Shown piece after piece: positions 62,541 through 64,000 of a DNA stretch of 64,000 nt (position 1 is the first letter of the stretch; each line of letters starts with the position of its first letter). The translations under genes and the position numbers were made by a program. The DNA comes from Macquaria australasica (taxonomy: Eukaryota; Chordata; Actinopteri; Centrarchiformes; Percichthyidae): the NCBI GenBank assembly GCA_005408345.1, contig SEMN01000018.1, positions 659,501 to 723,500 on the forward strand, read 5' to 3'. The notes beneath the pieces were generated by a model, which was given only the letters and a program-made list of their open reading frames with translations, had not been told where the DNA came from and searched no databases.

Positions 62541-62858
62541 CTTTAATAGCATTGAATTCTATTAAAAGGTCTTACAGTTTCTTTGCAAAATAAATGTTTC
62601 TGTATCCAATTGCAGGTTGTCGGGAGACATTATACACAGACTGAAAGTGGCATAGTTGTGACAGTGAATTGTGCATGCAGGAGGATGTTCAGTCTCTATT
62701 TTGTGGAGTTTCAGTCATCACCATCAGACCTTTAGAAAGCACTGTCACCACTGCTCGCTACTGTAGCTAGGAGGCTAATCGTCTCATAATAGGCAAGTGT
62801 TGATTTTAGCAAAAACTTAAATTAACTTCGATGCATTAATCATTTTTTCATTGGTTAA

Positions 62859-62900
62859 TCCACCTATCCATTTTCTGCTGCTTATCTGGGTCCAGGTTGT
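62859..62900. mobile_element. short teleost repeat fragment
   Basis: CCATTTTCTGCTGCTTATCT followed by GGGTCCAGGT matches a motif very common in fish interspersed repeats. Only about 40 bp remains. Confidence 0.5.
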
Positions 62901-64000
62901 ATTAATGAAATTAATTAAATCATTACAAATTATTACTATATACTGCTCGGAAGCGCTGAAAAACAAATATAATAATGAATAATTCTAGGCCATATCGTCC
63001 ATGATCGTTTTTCATCATACTTTTAAACTTTGGCTGGTGTTATTGTTAAACAGGTATTAGATTGCATTCTGTGTGGTATTAAAAAGTGTTAAATTTAACT
63101 TGGTGAACCCTGCAGACACCCTGTTTAAACTTCTCTGTCGAGCTCCCTTTTTTAATTCACTTTTTAATATTGAAAACCAAGTATCAAGAATGTAGACATT
63201 TCACCCCACCTTCAAGTGTGGCTGTTCAGAACAGGTTTAAACACTTGGTTGTATGACACGTTGTACGAACTTATTCTTTTTGAGCAAATCCTCCACCCTG
63301 ACCGTCAAGTCAAACCCGCCATGAAAGTTTGCATGAAACTTAACGTGGAAGATAAAAGAAAAGAACTCCTTGTTTACTTAGTATTAACAGATTGAGTACA
63401 CTTGACCTCGACCTCCCTGCACACTTAACAAGTGTCTTTATCATGCAGCCAATATAACATTTTTTATTGTTCTTAATTTACTTCTAGCTATTTAAGTGAT
63501 GATATAACACACTCGTACATTTTTACATTTCTGAATATTGATGTGACTTGAGGAAAAATGTCAGGCTAGCTGTGTGTGTTTGCGTCAGAGAGGTCATTTA
63601 AAGGACGATATTGTAGCTATATCGTTCCCTGTGGTCTCCCTCTGACTCTCTGTCTGTCCTTTAGCTAGATGGCTCCCCACGGTCTCAGACCATCATGCTC
63701 AGCCTCAGGCCCTCTCTGTCCTCTCCTTCTCTCTATCACTGTCCCCCTTTCCTCACGTTTCCCCCTCACTTTCCTTCTGTTATCTTGCCCCTCTTTTTCT
63801 CTCCTGCTTTTATGTCCTTGAAGAGGTAATGACCGTCTGTCTGCCTGTCATTTTGTTCTCTCTATCTTATCGCTCCCTCTCTCTTGCGCTCTCTTATGTC
63901 TTTCCATTTTTTTTTCTTTTTTTCTTCTCTCCTTCTCATTCTCTTTCCACACATTTTAGAATTTAGTTGAATATCTTAATGAAAACTGCTACATCTGGAG

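Larger units (their letters stand above)
53756..64000 (+). other. ccser1 intron 8, partial
   Basis: More than 10 kb running off the window. It holds a roughly 0.7-kb element with matching inverted ends (53956-54661), purine-rich tracts (54955-55080, 56890-57440), a short telomere-like array (57222-57247), CA/GT runs, and a long C/T-rich stretch at 63620-63950. The expected next ccser1 exon was not found. Confidence 0.65.

Noticed and set aside
62615..62660. Next ccser1 exon at CAG followed by GTTGTCGGGAGACATTATAC
   Set aside because: The frame after this AG does not give the conserved DIMKDEC-type sequence in phase 0.

Overview
This is a window of a vertebrate nuclear genome, almost certainly a ray-finned (teleost) fish. 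Short exons sit in long AT-rich introns with GT/AG splice sites. There are many long CA, GA and GT microsatellites, a CpG-rich promoter, and decayed fish-type transposon fragments. No bacterial, phage or CRISPR-like organisation is present. Only about 5% of the window is protein-coding, and that belongs to two genes, both on the + strand. Gene calls rest on my recollection of the human proteins plus unbroken reading frame and phase agreement at every splice junction; no database search was possible.

Region 1 (1 to about 8.6 kb): the 3' half of a TRIM-family E3 ubiquitin ligase, best matched to TRIM36. Five exons encode the fibronectin type III domain and the complete B30.2/SPRY domain, ending in a stop at 5661-5663. 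A long 3' UTR follows, with candidate poly(A) signals at 7525 and 8601. The RING, B-box, coiled-coil and COS exons lie upstream of the window.

Region 2 (about 9.6 to 64 kb): ccser1 (coiled-coil serine-rich protein 1, FAM190A), in the same orientation. It starts with a GGA-repeat and CpG-rich promoter and a noncoding first exon whose donor is at 9877. The ATG is at 15955, in a large exon of 329 codons. Six further coding exons run to 53755, giving 680 codons so far with consistent phases. The remaining C-terminal exons lie beyond the right edge, so the last 10 kb is intron. The introns hold the microsatellites and transposon fragments.

How the genes may relate: TRIM36 acts on microtubule and centromere-linked processes, and CCSER1 has been linked to normal cell division. 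Nothing in the sequence shows that they work together, and their tandem placement may be only positional. I found no evidence of a new multi-gene system. The most useful observations are UG-repeat tracts placed at two ccser1 splice sites, a transposon fragment with a clear target-site duplication, a roughly 0.7 kb element with matching inverted ends, a 22-bp perfect palindrome beside an inverted-repeat hairpin, a G-quadruplex-prone purine block, and a fish-specific charged helix in Ccser1.
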